Shown here one piece after another: positions 27,639 to 35,875 of a stretch of DNA of 61,429 nt; within the stretch, counting starts at the first letter, position 1; each line of letters starts with the position of its first letter. A program made the translations under genes and the position numbers. Source of the stretch: Bacteroides sp. GTDB taxonomy: Bacteria; Bacteroidota; Bacteroidia; Bacteroidales; Bacteroidaceae. The notes beneath the pieces were generated by a model that saw only the letters and a program-made list of their open reading frames with translations, did no database searches and was not told where the DNA came from. Where the stretch lies: the NCBI GenBank assembly GCA_021201335.1, contig JAJQFD010000032.1, positions 1 through 61,429 of the forward strand, read 5' to 3'.

Positions 27639-28649
27639 TCAAGTTAGGATTTTAACCTCAGGTTTGATTTCAATATTAAATTTCTCTCTGACTGAATTAC
27701 GCACCGCCTCACACAACGCTATTACTTCAGCACCACTTGCACCACCATTATTTACTAAAACCAATGCCTGTTTCTCATACATACGTACATTACCCAGTGA
27801 TTTTCCTTTCCATCCACATTGTTCAATCAGCCAACCGGCAGGAATTTTGACCCTTTCCGCATCTACCTCATAATAAGGCATTGCAGGATACAAAGTTAAG
27901 AGATGATGGAATATATCCTTTGGTACGATCGGATTCATAAAGAAACTCCCTGCATTACCCAAAACCTTTGGGTCAGGTAATTTCACATTCCGAATATCCA
28001 GGATAGCTTGTCGAATATTTTTCAAAGTGAAGCATGAATATTTCTTTAATTCTTCCCGAATACTACCATAATCAAGTTTATAGACAGGTATCTTACTTAA
28101 TTTATAATGGACATAAGTTATGAAAACTCCTTTTAGGGAAGGTTCTTTAAAGACACTGTGACGGTATGAAAAATTACATTCATCGGCACTAAACACGCGC
28201 TCTACTCCATTCACGGAAATCGTTTCAACCCGGGTTATGATATCTTTTGCTTCGACCCCGTAAGCACCAATATTCTGAACAGCACTAGCCCCCACCTCTC
28301 CGGGTATATCGGATAAATTTTCCGCGCCATACCACTCATGGTTCACACAATACTGAACAAACTCATCCCATATTACACCGGCTCCAGCCTTCAGAAAAAC
28401 GTCATCTTTCGTCTCGCCGGTTACTTCAATACCCCGGATACAAGAATGTAAAACTGTTCCGTTATAATTGTTGGCAAATAACAAATTACTTCCTCCCCCT
28501 ATATGCAGATAAGGTGTTTGAATATGTTTTTGAGTTATAAGCAAACGAATATCATCTACAGCATCATATTCGATGAAATGAGAAGCCATAGCTTCAATGC
28601 CCAAAGTATTGTGTGCCCTTAATGGGTAGTTTCTATATTCGTGTATCAT
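27639..28649 (-). CDS. murB: UDP-N-acetylmuramate dehydrogenase
   Basis: 336 residues. It reduces UDP-GlcNAc-enolpyruvate to UDP-MurNAc for peptidoglycan, using FAD and NADPH. FAD-binding GGGSNLLF near residue 53, [20 protein letters not shown], the proton-donor region FSYRHSVFK, and NAGSFFMNP are all present. The length fits type I MurB. It lies between the DUF4348 lipoprotein (9 nt upstream) and the MBL hydrolase in one run. Confidence 0.96.
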   Translation of the reverse strand: MIHEYRNYPLRAHNTLGIEAMASHFIEYDAVDDIRLLITQKHIQTPYLHIGGGSNLLFANNYNGTVLHSCIRGIEVTGETKDDVFLKAGAGVIWDEFVQYCVNHEWYGAENLSDIPGEVGASAVQNIGAYGVEAKDIITRVETISVNGVERVFSADECNFSYRHSVFKEPSLKGVFITYVHYKLSKIPVYKLDYGSIREELKKYSCFTLKNIRQAILDIRNVKLPDPKVLGNAGSFFMNPIVPKDIFHHLLTLYPAMPYYEVDAERVKIPAGWLIEQCGWKGKSLGNVRMYEKQALVLVNNGGASGAEVIALCEAVRNSVREKFNIEIKPEVKILT

Positions 28650-28658
28650 TTATATATT

Positions 28659-29531
28659 TCAATTATTCACATCTTCAAATTTACAAAGTTTCCACTCTCC
28701 TTTCTTTAATCGAAAATAAAATGTATTGATAAAGCCATTACCCAATCCTTTAAGCTGAAGAATCTTGGATGTTGATTGACCGATTTCTTCCTGCCCGTAT
28801 CCAATATTAGTCAGCTTCTTCTGTGGCAATTCAGGCTTGAAAGCCAGCCATTGGTTTCTCTCAAGAGTTGTTTCAAGAACAGAAAAATCATCATCCGGAT
28901 CCGAAGTAACAAATTCCAGCGGATTTGTTACATGAGCAATCTGAAAAGCACTGTCTGTAGCAAAACGATGATAAAAGTGAATAAAAGAATTATTAGGATC
29001 ATTCTTCATATCACGCAGATTGATTGCCTCCAGCATCCAATGTCCATTTATTTTCTCAAAATAATACCTCTTTAGCTCGTTCTCCTCCAAATAAATCCAA
29101 TCCAAATGAGCAGAAACGACAGAGGTATCGTTCAAAACATCCAATTCATCCTCATTGTCAACTAAAACTGTATAATAATTTTCATCCAAAAACAAACTGT
29201 CATGTTTCCACTCGTTTGCTCCGATCTTCAAAGGAATATTTTTATTATAGTAAGACAAAGGGAAGACAATTCTTTGTTTTTGCAATTGTTCATCTGCTGC
29301 AAAGTTGAAAATAAAATCATCAAAAATTTCATTCACTTGCGGAAGCTCTTCAACCTCTTCTATATAAAAACTATCCACATCAGAAGTATCATTCATTTCC
29401 TTATCACTTTTTAAAGTAACAGAATCTTCAATTCCAGCCAAAACATCCGTTGGCGAAGATTTATCGCTTTTCTTTTGTCCACATGAATAAAATAAAAGCA
29501 ATAGCATACCTGCTACTAGTGACTTTCTCAT
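28659..29531 (-). CDS. DUF4348-type lipoprotein
   Basis: About 290 residues from ATG 29531. A lipoprotein signal (RKSLVAGMLLLLFYSCGQKK) has Cys at the YSC lipobox. The mature part begins with an acidic linker and then matches, from memory, Bacteroidales DUF4348 (FDDFIFNFAADEQLQKQRIVFPLSYY ... YYTVLVDNE ... GHWMLEAINLRDM). The frame opens at 29621, but the 30 extra residues (KKKRNNLESLFYIRR) would bury the signal peptide, so I choose 29531. Function unknown. Confidence 0.82.
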   Translation of the reverse strand: MRKSLVAGMLLLLFYSCGQKKSDKSSPTDVLAGIEDSVTLKSDKEMNDTSDVDSFYIEEVEELPQVNEIFDDFIFNFAADEQLQKQRIVFPLSYYNKNIPLKIGANEWKHDSLFLDENYYTVLVDNEDELDVLNDTSVVSAHLDWIYLEENELKRYYFEKINGHWMLEAINLRDMKNDPNNSFIHFYHRFATDSAFQIAHVTNPLEFVTSDPDDDFSVLETTLERNQWLAFKPELPQKKLTNIGYGQEEIGQSTSKILQLKGLGNGFINTFYFRLKKGEWKLCKFEDVNN

Positions 29532-29906
29532 TTGTCTATTTGTTTTTTGAGATTTAGGAACCTGTTTAAATCTTCTTATATAGAATAAACTTTCTAGGTT
29601 GTTTCGCTTTTTCTTCAACAACTTTTTTCTGTCTTCTTCTTTTTAATTAACTCAAAACAGTTAAACTGGTATTAAAAAAATAGAAGTTAACTAAAAAAGA
29701 GTCTTACACACAAAGAAGCTAAATTGAAAACAGGATTAATGCAACGAAATTATTTTTTAAGCCCGGCAAATATAGCTATTTTTTCCGTTACATTTTCAAT
29801 AACAAAAAAAGAACTTATAGGAGTTTAAACTACGAATGAAGTTATTTTTCATGACTTCTTTATTTTTTAAAGACATTATTTGCTAATCAAATTCATATAG
29901 ACGACA
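29532..29906. other. AT-rich gap upstream of the lipoprotein gene
   Basis: No gene seen. The minus strand has TATATTTG (plus-strand CAAATATA at 29767-29774), a -7 match with a TTG 22 bp further upstream. It is a possible distant promoter for the lipoprotein-murB-MBL run. Confidence 0.4.
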
Positions 29907-30197
29907 TTATTCATTAAATAATCCTTTTTTCTTTGTGATATAGGCAAAGACTTCCCATCTATGAAAAGACAATTTCACATCAGTTTGCATTAATACATGT
30001 ATATGGTTAAGTACATTGAACATAAAATGGGGGGTAACCTGATGCTGGAGGGTACGCAATTGATATTCCAAAAAAACTTTCTGCGAATGTATATATTCCA
30101 GTATAAAACAAAATCCAAATACACAGATATTTATAATTATTCCCATGGATAAAAAACAATTCAATGACATCCTTAGGAGTTTGAAATATGGCCTCAA
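29907..30197 (-). pseudogene. Remnant of a LytS-type sensor histidine kinase
   Basis: A 96-codon fragment. It has one hydrophobic segment (SMGIIINICVFGFCFILEYI) followed by LRTLQHQVTPHFMFNVLNHI, the phosphoacceptor box of HisKA_7/LytS kinases (usually QxxPHFLFNxLN). The rest of the kinase, including the ATPase domain, is missing; after about residue 70 the sequence no longer resembles the family. It overlaps the start of the TonB-receptor remnant on the other strand, so the junction is near 30190. Confidence 0.7.
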
Positions 30198-30772
30198 AAT
30201 ATTCAGAGCTTTTTTATGTGGAAGATCCGCTTGTAAATAAAGCGAAGGGACATAATCTGGGAGTAGACATCACACTTGAAAAGTATTTAACGAAAGAATT
30301 CTATTATATGTTTACAAGTTCATTTTTCAATTCACGTTATTGCGGTGGGGATGGAGTCTGGCATAATACCCGGTACAATAGAAATTTCATCATCAACGGT
30401 CTCATAGGAAAAGAATGGATGATGGGGCGTAATAAGCAAAATGTACTTAGCATAAACCTGAAACTAACATTACAGGGAGTGAACGCTATTCGCCAGTTGA
30501 TGAAGCAGCCACCCTGGCACACCCGGATAAAGAAGACAATATGATGAAACAAAAGCTTTCTCCGAACATTTTTCACCGATGTTTTTAGCTAATTATTCAA
30601 TCAGTTACAAAATAAACTGGAAAAAAGTGGGGCAAGAATTTGCTATACAAAGTGCCAACGCAACAGGTACAAAAGAATATTATGGACATATGTATAATAC
30701 AAAGAAAAATAAAAAGAACCCTACAAAGAAGCTGTTACACTTACGAACATCAGTTATAAAATACAATTCTAA
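30188..30772 (+). pseudogene. C-terminal remnant of a TonB-dependent receptor, three frameshifts
   Basis: Three frames joined in order give a typical receptor C-terminus. 30188 to about 30480: LGVDITLEKYLTKEFYYM, GVWHNTRYNRNFIINGL. About 30480-30540: ERYSPVDEAATLAHPDKEDN. About 30541-30710: DETKAFSEHFSPMFLANYSI, SYKINWKK. A third shift gives YKEAVTLTNISYKIQF and the TAA at 30770-30772; the terminal Phe is the barrel-assembly signature. The N-terminal plug and most of the barrel are absent. Confidence 0.85.
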
Positions 30773-30917
30773 AGATGCACTTGCTTCTTACTTTCAAATT
30801 GTAGAAAGAAAAAACAATTTCTCCGAAATTTATCTATTGAAATTTAATCAATCACATATTGCTTATTCCAATAAAAATATGGTCCTTTGTATAAAACTTT
30901 AAATACTGGAAAAAACT

Positions 30918-32102
30918 ATGTATGGTAAAATGAAAGAGCATCTTATTAATACGTTAACTGAGATAAAAGATGCCGGTCTTTATAAAGAAGAAAGATTAAT
31001 TGAGAGCCCTCAGCAAGCTGAAATTAGCGTAAATGGAAAAACGGTTCTAAATTTCTGTGCTAATAATTATTTGGGGCTTTCCAATCATCCTCGTTTGATT
31101 GCTGCTGCAGAGGAAATGATGAATAAAAGAGGCTATGGAATGTCATCTGTACGATTTATTTGCGGAACTCAGGATATACATAAAGAATTGGAAGCAGCCA
31201 TTGCAGATTATTTTAAAACAGAAGATACGATATTGTATGCTGCTTGCTTTGATGCCAATGGAGGGGTCTTTGAACCTCTATTTACAGAAGAAGATGCCAT
31301 TATATCCGATTCATTAAATCATGCTTCTATTATTGACGGAGTTCGTCTCTGTAAAGCAAAACGGTATCGTTATTCAAATGCAGATATGAATGAATTGGAA
31401 AAATGTTTGCAGGAAGCCCAGGCTCAACGATTCCGTATTATTGTTACCGACGGAGTTTTTTCGATGGATGGTAATGTAGCGCCGATGGATCAGATCTGCG
31501 ATCTTGCTGAAAAGTATAATGCTCTTGTAATGGTTGACGAATCTCATTCGGCAGGTGTTGTGGGTGCAACCGGACATGGTGTAAGTGAATTATATAACAC
31601 ATACAACAGAGTTGACATTTACACAGGTACTCTCGGGAAAGCTTTCGGTGGGGCATTAGGTGGATTTACCACGGGCCGCAAAGAAATTATCGACATCCTT
31701 CGTCAGAGAAGTCGTCCTTATTTATTTTCAAACTCCCTGGCTCCCGGTATTATCGGTGCCAGTATCGAAGTGTTCCGCATACTGAAAGAAAGTAATGAGC
31801 TTCATGACAAGCTGGTAGAGAATGTGAATTATTTCCGTGATAAAATGCTGGCTGCCGGTTTTGATATTAAACCGACGCAAAGTGCTATTTGTGCTGTTAT
31901 GCTTTACGATGCCAAACTCTCGCAGGTATTTGCGTCCAAAATGCAGGAGGAAGGTATATATGTAACAGGTTTCTACTATCCGGTAGTTCCGAAGGAACAG
32001 GCACGCATCCGGGTACAACTTTCGGCCGGACACGAAAAAACGCATCTGGATCAATGTATCAATGCTTTTATTAAAGTAGGTAAAGAACTGGCCGTGATTT
32101 AA
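30918..32102 (+). CDS. kbl: Glycine C-acetyltransferase (2-amino-3-ketobutyrate CoA ligase)
   Basis: 394 residues, standard length. A PLP enzyme of the alpha-oxoamine synthase family that splits 2-amino-3-ketobutyrate with CoA into glycine and acetyl-CoA, the second step of threonine catabolism. Motifs: NFCANNYLGLSNHP, VMVDESHSAGVVG, and TGTLGKAFGGALGG with PLP-Lys at residue 241. The usual partner threonine dehydrogenase is not adjacent; a gene graveyard lies upstream instead. DUF2721 follows after 13 nt. Confidence 0.95.
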   Translation: MYGKMKEHLINTLTEIKDAGLYKEERLIESPQQAEISVNGKTVLNFCANNYLGLSNHPRLIAAAEEMMNKRGYGMSSVRFICGTQDIHKELEAAIADYFKTEDTILYAACFDANGGVFEPLFTEEDAIISDSLNHASIIDGVRLCKAKRYRYSNADMNELEKCLQEAQAQRFRIIVTDGVFSMDGNVAPMDQICDLAEKYNALVMVDESHSAGVVGATGHGVSELYNTYNRVDIYTGTLGKAFGGALGGFTTGRKEIIDILRQRSRPYLFSNSLAPGIIGASIEVFRILKESNELHDKLVENVNYFRDKMLAAGFDIKPTQSAICAVMLYDAKLSQVFASKMQEEGIYVTGFYYPVVPKEQARIRVQLSAGHEKTHLDQCINAFIKVGKELAVI

Positions 32103-32115
32103 TAAGTAATTACCG

Positions 32116-32556
32116 ATGGAAGAATTAACACTTACCACACCCACCTTGCTGTTTTCTGCTGTTTCGCTGATATTATTAGCGTACACCAACCGTTTTTTAT
32201 CCTACGCCCAATTGGTACGTTCGCTAAAAGACCGTTATATGGAAGATCCGTCAGATGTAAATAAAGCCCAGATAAAAAATCTTCGAAGGCGTTTGTATCT
32301 CACCCGATCCATGCAATTATTGGGAATTGGTAGTTTATTCTTGTGTGTGATAACTATGTTTTTTATCTACATCGGCCTACAATTAATATCCGTCTATATA
32401 TTTGGGATTGCTTTGCTCCTTCTGATTGCCTCACTGGGAGTTTCCATTTGGGAAATACAAATATCAACCCGTTCATTGGATATTTATCTGGGAAATCTGG
32501 AGGATAGAGTGGATAAGCAGGTGGACAAACCCAAAAAGGAAGCAAAAAACCAATAA
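32116..32556 (+). CDS. DUF2721 family membrane protein
   Basis: 146 residues with three hydrophobic segments: about 9-28, then two back to back at 68-110. A charged cytoplasmic stretch between them (RSLKDRYMEDPSDVNKAQ) is typical of DUF2721. The C-terminus is highly charged (KQVDKPKKEAKNQ). Function unknown. It is cotranscribed with kbl and ends at a strong terminator. Confidence 0.8.
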   Translation: MEELTLTTPTLLFSAVSLILLAYTNRFLSYAQLVRSLKDRYMEDPSDVNKAQIKNLRRRLYLTRSMQLLGIGSLFLCVITMFFIYIGLQLISVYIFGIALLLLIASLGVSIWEIQISTRSLDIYLGNLEDRVDKQVDKPKKEAKNQ

Positions 32557-32582
32557 AGAAAAAGATAAACTCAGTAAAAAGA

Positions 32583-32614
32583 AAAAGCCGAATCTCTTGG
32601 AGAATCGGCTTTTC
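32583..32614. terminator. Bidirectional terminator between DUF2721 and the H1-like gene
   Basis: AAAAGCCGAATCTC / GAGAATCGGCTTTT (one mismatch), TTGG loop, then TCTTTTC. It serves the convergent genes on both sides. Confidence 0.8.
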
Positions 32615-32633
32615 TTTTCTTTTGTTTCGCAGC

Positions 32634-32810
32634 TTATTTTTTAGATGCTTCCAAAGATACTTTTCTAAACTCTTTCATCAGTTTTTCAATTTCCAATGAA
32701 GCCTTACGAGCACGAGTACCGGCAGCTTTGTTGCCATTTTCAATTTGAGCATTGGCATCTTTATTAAAAGAAGCTGCTAATCCATTAATTTTTTCAACTA
32801 ATTCTTTCAT
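32634..32810 (-). CDS. Histone H1-like small basic protein (Hc1 family)
   Basis: A 58-residue ORF, read directly from the minus strand: MKELVEKINGLAASFNKDAN, then lysine/arginine-rich KAAGTRARKASLEIEKLMKE and FRKVSLEASKK. This matches the short Bacteroidetes proteins annotated as histone H1/Hc1-like, which are predicted to bind DNA through helical basic segments. It is a single gene, convergent with DUF2721 and divergent from the AlbA gene. High codon quality and the family match make it real despite its size. Confidence 0.9.
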   Translation of the reverse strand: MKELVEKINGLAASFNKDANAQIENGNKAAGTRARKASLEIEKLMKEFRKVSLEASKK

Positions 32811-32948
32811 GATGATATTTATTATTAAGAGTTAATAATGATGCGGCAAAAATACACTCTTTCCTTAAATACGCACAAAAAAACTGATATTTTTTTTTAA
32901 AGAAAACCGGAAATAACTAGAAAAGGCAACTTTTTTGACTTTTTTGTA

Positions 32949-32956
32949 TACTTTTG
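32949..32956 (+). promoter_or_regulatory. -7 box 5 nt before the AlbA start codon
   Basis: TACTTTTG, an exact TAnnTTTG match, ends 5 nt before ATG 32962. It rules out the upstream in-frame codon at 32935 and suggests a leaderless or nearly leaderless mRNA. Confidence 0.55.
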
Positions 32957-32961
32957 CGGCC

Positions 32962-33603
32962 ATGAAAGCAGCTACTGGTACAGATTACATATGTAAACTC
33001 ATTGCAGAAGGCGAACATCAACAACAAGATTTTAAATTCGAAATTTCTGATGCCCGGAAGATAGCTCGTTCTATTTCCGCTTTCTCGAATACTGAGGGGG
33101 GTAAGCTGTTGGTCGGCGTAAAAGATAATGGAAAAATTTCTGGGATTAGATCCGATGAAGAAGCCTATATGATCGAGGCTGCAGCTCAATTATATTGCTG
33201 CCCTTCCGTCAATTATTCTTTACAAACACATTTAATAGAAGGGAAACAGATTCTTCTCATTCAAATTGAAGAGAGCAAGAACAAACCTGTGTATGCAAAG
33301 AATGAGGAAGGTAAACAATTAGCTTATGTACGTGTTAAAGATGAAAATATACTGGCTACGGCCGTTCATCTGCGCATCTGGCAGCAAAACAAGAATGCAA
33401 CAGGAGAATTAATCGAATTTACAGAGCGTGAAGAGCTCTTACTCAAACTACTGGAAGGAGAAACCCCACTTTCTTTAAACCGGTATTGCCGTAAAGCCGG
33501 AATCTCCCGACGCGCAGCAGAACATCTACTGGCCAAATTCATCCGTTTCGATATTGCCGAAATGGTATTTGAGAACCATAAATTCTTTTATAAGCTAAAA
33601 TAA
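32962..33603 (+). CDS. Schlafen AlbA_2 domain protein with C-terminal winged helix
   Basis: 213 residues from ATG 32962. The AlbA_2/Schlafen core is clear: HQQQDFKFEISDARKIARSI, then SAFSNTEGGKLLVGVKDNG near residue 37. The last 70 residues (LLKLLEGETPLSLNRYCRKA, GISRRAAEHLLAKF) look like a winged helix. Such proteins are usually nucleic-acid-binding, often regulators. The sodium:alanine symporter gene follows after 5 nt, so it may regulate or simply share that transcript. Function unproven. Confidence 0.85.
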   Translation: MKAATGTDYICKLIAEGEHQQQDFKFEISDARKIARSISAFSNTEGGKLLVGVKDNGKISGIRSDEEAYMIEAAAQLYCCPSVNYSLQTHLIEGKQILLIQIEESKNKPVYAKNEEGKQLAYVRVKDENILATAVHLRIWQQNKNATGELIEFTEREELLLKLLEGETPLSLNRYCRKAGISRRAAEHLLAKFIRFDIAEMVFENHKFFYKLK

Positions 33604-33608
33604 ACCAC

Positions 33609-35015
33609 ATGGAGGCTCTTCAAACATGGATTAATCAGATAAATGATGTATTATGGACCTACATCATCATTATTGTACTGGTAGGTTGTGCACTTTGGTT
33701 TACTATCAAAACCCGGTTTGTTCAATTCAGAATGTTAGGAGAAATGATTCGGACACTGGGTGAAAGTGTAGGGAAGAGCAAACAAGGAGAAAAACATATC
33801 TCTTCCTTTCAAGCTTTTGCAGTTTCACTTGCCACCCGTGTAGGAACAGGTAACTTAGCAGGAGTTGCTACAGCCATAGCAGTCGGAGGACCGGGAGCCA
33901 TCTTCTGGATGTGGATAATGGCCCTGTTGGGTGCGTCCAGTGCTTTTGTGGAATCGACTTTGGCACAATTATACAAAATAAAAGGCAAAGATTCCTTTAT
34001 CGGCGGACCAGCTTATTATATGGAGAAAGGATTAAAAAAGAGGTGGATGGGTATTCTATTTGCCGTGTTAATTACCATTACCTTTGGATTCGCGTTTAAT
34101 TCGGTGCAAAGCAATACCATATGTGCAGCTTTTGAACACTCTTTTGGATTTAGTAATACGATATTGGGAATCGTATTGACAATTCTCACCTTACTTATCA
34201 TATTCGGTGGCATTCAGCGTATTGCTAAAGTCAGCAGTATTATTGTACCCTTTATGGCTATTGGTTATCTACTATTGGCATTGACCATCGTAATTTTAAA
34301 TATCAATCATTTACCCGAAGTTATTAGGCTAATTATATCGCACGCGTTTGGCTTTGAACAAGTATTAGGTGGCGGTATAGGCGTAGCTTTAATGCAAGGT
34401 ATTAAGCGAGGATTATTCAGTAATGAAGCCGGTATGGGATCTGCACCCAATGTGGCCGCCACAGCCAGTGTTTCACACCCGGTCAAACAAGGATTGATTC
34501 AGGCGTTGGGGGTATTTACTGACACTTTAATCATTTGTACTTGTACGGCCTTTATCATTTTATTCAGCGGTGCACCTTTAGACGGCAGTGTAGATGGAGT
34601 ACAACTTACTCAAACAGCTTTGAGTCATGAAATTGGTAATGCAGGAAGCATATTTGTAGCCATCGCCTTATTCTTTTTTGCTTTTAGTAGTATTATCGGT
34701 AATTACTATTATGGAGAAGCCAACATCCGTTTTATTACTTCACAAAAATGGGTGATTTATGTTTATCGCTTACTGGTCGGAGGCATTGTTATGTTCGGAG
34801 CTATAGCCTCTCTTGAATTCGCCTGGAGCCTGGCAGATATTACCATGGGGTTAATGGCTGTATGTAATTTAGTAGCTATCATATTATTGGGCAAATATGC
34901 TTTCCGGCTATTAGCAGATTACCAAAAACAAAAGCGATCCGGCATTTCAAATCCTGTTTTCCGGAAAAGCACCATGAAAGATATTGAAAAAGATATTGAA
35001 TGTTGGGACAATTAA
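33609..35015 (+). CDS. Alanine/glycine:cation symporter (AGCS family)
   Basis: 468 residues with about ten membrane helices. AGCS signatures: VSLATRVGTGNLAGVATAIA near residue 68, GGPGAIFWMW, GGPAYYMEKGL, and KRGLFSNEAGMGSAPNVAA near residue 265. It takes up alanine or glycine with sodium or protons at the inner membrane. It starts 5 nt after the AlbA gene, so the two form an operon driven from 32949. Confidence 0.93.
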   Translation: MEALQTWINQINDVLWTYIIIIVLVGCALWFTIKTRFVQFRMLGEMIRTLGESVGKSKQGEKHISSFQAFAVSLATRVGTGNLAGVATAIAVGGPGAIFWMWIMALLGASSAFVESTLAQLYKIKGKDSFIGGPAYYMEKGLKKRWMGILFAVLITITFGFAFNSVQSNTICAAFEHSFGFSNTILGIVLTILTLLIIFGGIQRIAKVSSIIVPFMAIGYLLLALTIVILNINHLPEVIRLIISHAFGFEQVLGGGIGVALMQGIKRGLFSNEAGMGSAPNVAATASVSHPVKQGLIQALGVFTDTLIICTCTAFIILFSGAPLDGSVDGVQLTQTALSHEIGNAGSIFVAIALFFFAFSSIIGNYYYGEANIRFITSQKWVIYVYRLLVGGIVMFGAIASLEFAWSLADITMGLMAVCNLVAIILLGKYAFRLLADYQKQKRSGISNPVFRKSTMKDIEKDIECWDN

Positions 35016-35059
35016 TTGAAAAACAGCAACCGGATACCACCTCATTCTGTTATTTTTTG

Positions 35060-35067
35060 TACTTTTG
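35060..35067 (+). promoter_or_regulatory. -7 box for the 35094 gene
   Basis: TACTTTTG, exact consensus, 26 nt before ATG 35094. It fixes that ATG as the start over the upstream in-frame 35016. Confidence 0.55.
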
Positions 35068-35093
35068 TGCTCGTTTCAATTCAAACAAAAAAC

Positions 35094-35723
35094 ATGGGTA
35101 TATTTTCAAAACTATTTGGTAAGAAAGACAATAATAGTGGAGTAGGCAATGTGGAAGATTTCATTTCACTTACACGTGTCTATTTTCAATCTGTTATTGC
35201 TGCCAACCTGGGTATTACCAATATTAATATGGTGCCCGACGTTGCCAACTTTAAGCGAATGTTTAAGGTGGCTACCCAAGGCGGAAAATTAGGACTGGCG
35301 GAAAAATCGCGTTCGCGCAAAATGCTGATGGAGGATTACGGAATCAGCGAGAATTTCTTTAAGGAAATTGATGCTTCCATTAAAAAGAACTGTAAAAAAC
35401 AACAGGATGTACAGTCATATCTTTTTATGTACCAAGCTTTTTCTAACGATTTGATGATGCTTGTAAGCAACCTGATGCAATGGAAATTCCGGATTCCGGG
35501 AAGATTTAAAAAAACGATCTATGCGATGACTGAAAAAACGGTACATGATATTGTTACTAAAACAGTTTGGAAAAAAGATGAAGTACACAAAACTGCCCGT
35601 GATATACGGAAATACAAAGAAAGGTTAGGCTATTCAGAAAAATGGATGACTGAGTACGTGTATCATATTGTAATCCTGGCAAAAAAAGAATCAAGAAAAA
35701 AAGAGAATAAAGAAGAAGAATAA
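35094..35723 (+). CDS. Conserved hypothetical cytoplasmic protein
   Basis: 209 residues from ATG 35094 (MGIFSKLFGKKDNN). The frame extends up to 35016, but that part precedes the promoter box. No signal peptide or membrane segment; mostly helical and strongly basic, ending in a charged tail (KKESRKKENKEEE). The helix-rich core contains QSYLFMYQAFSNDLMMLVSN. I do not recognise a family. Single gene with its own promoter and terminator. Confidence 0.75.
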   Translation: MGIFSKLFGKKDNNSGVGNVEDFISLTRVYFQSVIAANLGITNINMVPDVANFKRMFKVATQGGKLGLAEKSRSRKMLMEDYGISENFFKEIDASIKKNCKKQQDVQSYLFMYQAFSNDLMMLVSNLMQWKFRIPGRFKKTIYAMTEKTVHDIVTKTVWKKDEVHKTARDIRKYKERLGYSEKWMTEYVYHIVILAKKESRKKENKEEE

Positions 35724-35796
35724 AGTCTTCATAGATATTTTTCTGACGAATTGTTAGCAAAAGGAAAAATTCTGTAAAGAAACCCATTATATAAAA

Positions 35797-35827
35797 AACA
35801 GGAGACAACAATCTCCTGTTTTTTTGT
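35797..35827 (+). terminator. Rho-independent terminator
   Basis: AACAGGAGA (35797-35805) / TCTCCTGTT (35812-35820), 6-nt loop, followed by TTTTTTG. Confidence 0.85.
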
Positions 35828-35875
35828 TATATTTATACACTTCCAATACTACTATTAATCATTTTTCAAACCATT

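Noticed and set aside
30337..30576. 79-codon minus-strand ORF in the graveyard
   Set aside because: Shadow of the TonB-receptor remnant, which has clear family sequence on the plus strand.
29907..30902. Insertion sequence or prophage remnant
   Set aside because: No transposase or integrase motif, no terminal repeats or target duplication visible around the graveyard.
32935..32961. Upstream start for the AlbA gene
   Set aside because: It would begin before the -7 box; the added residues (TFLYTFAA) come from promoter sequence.
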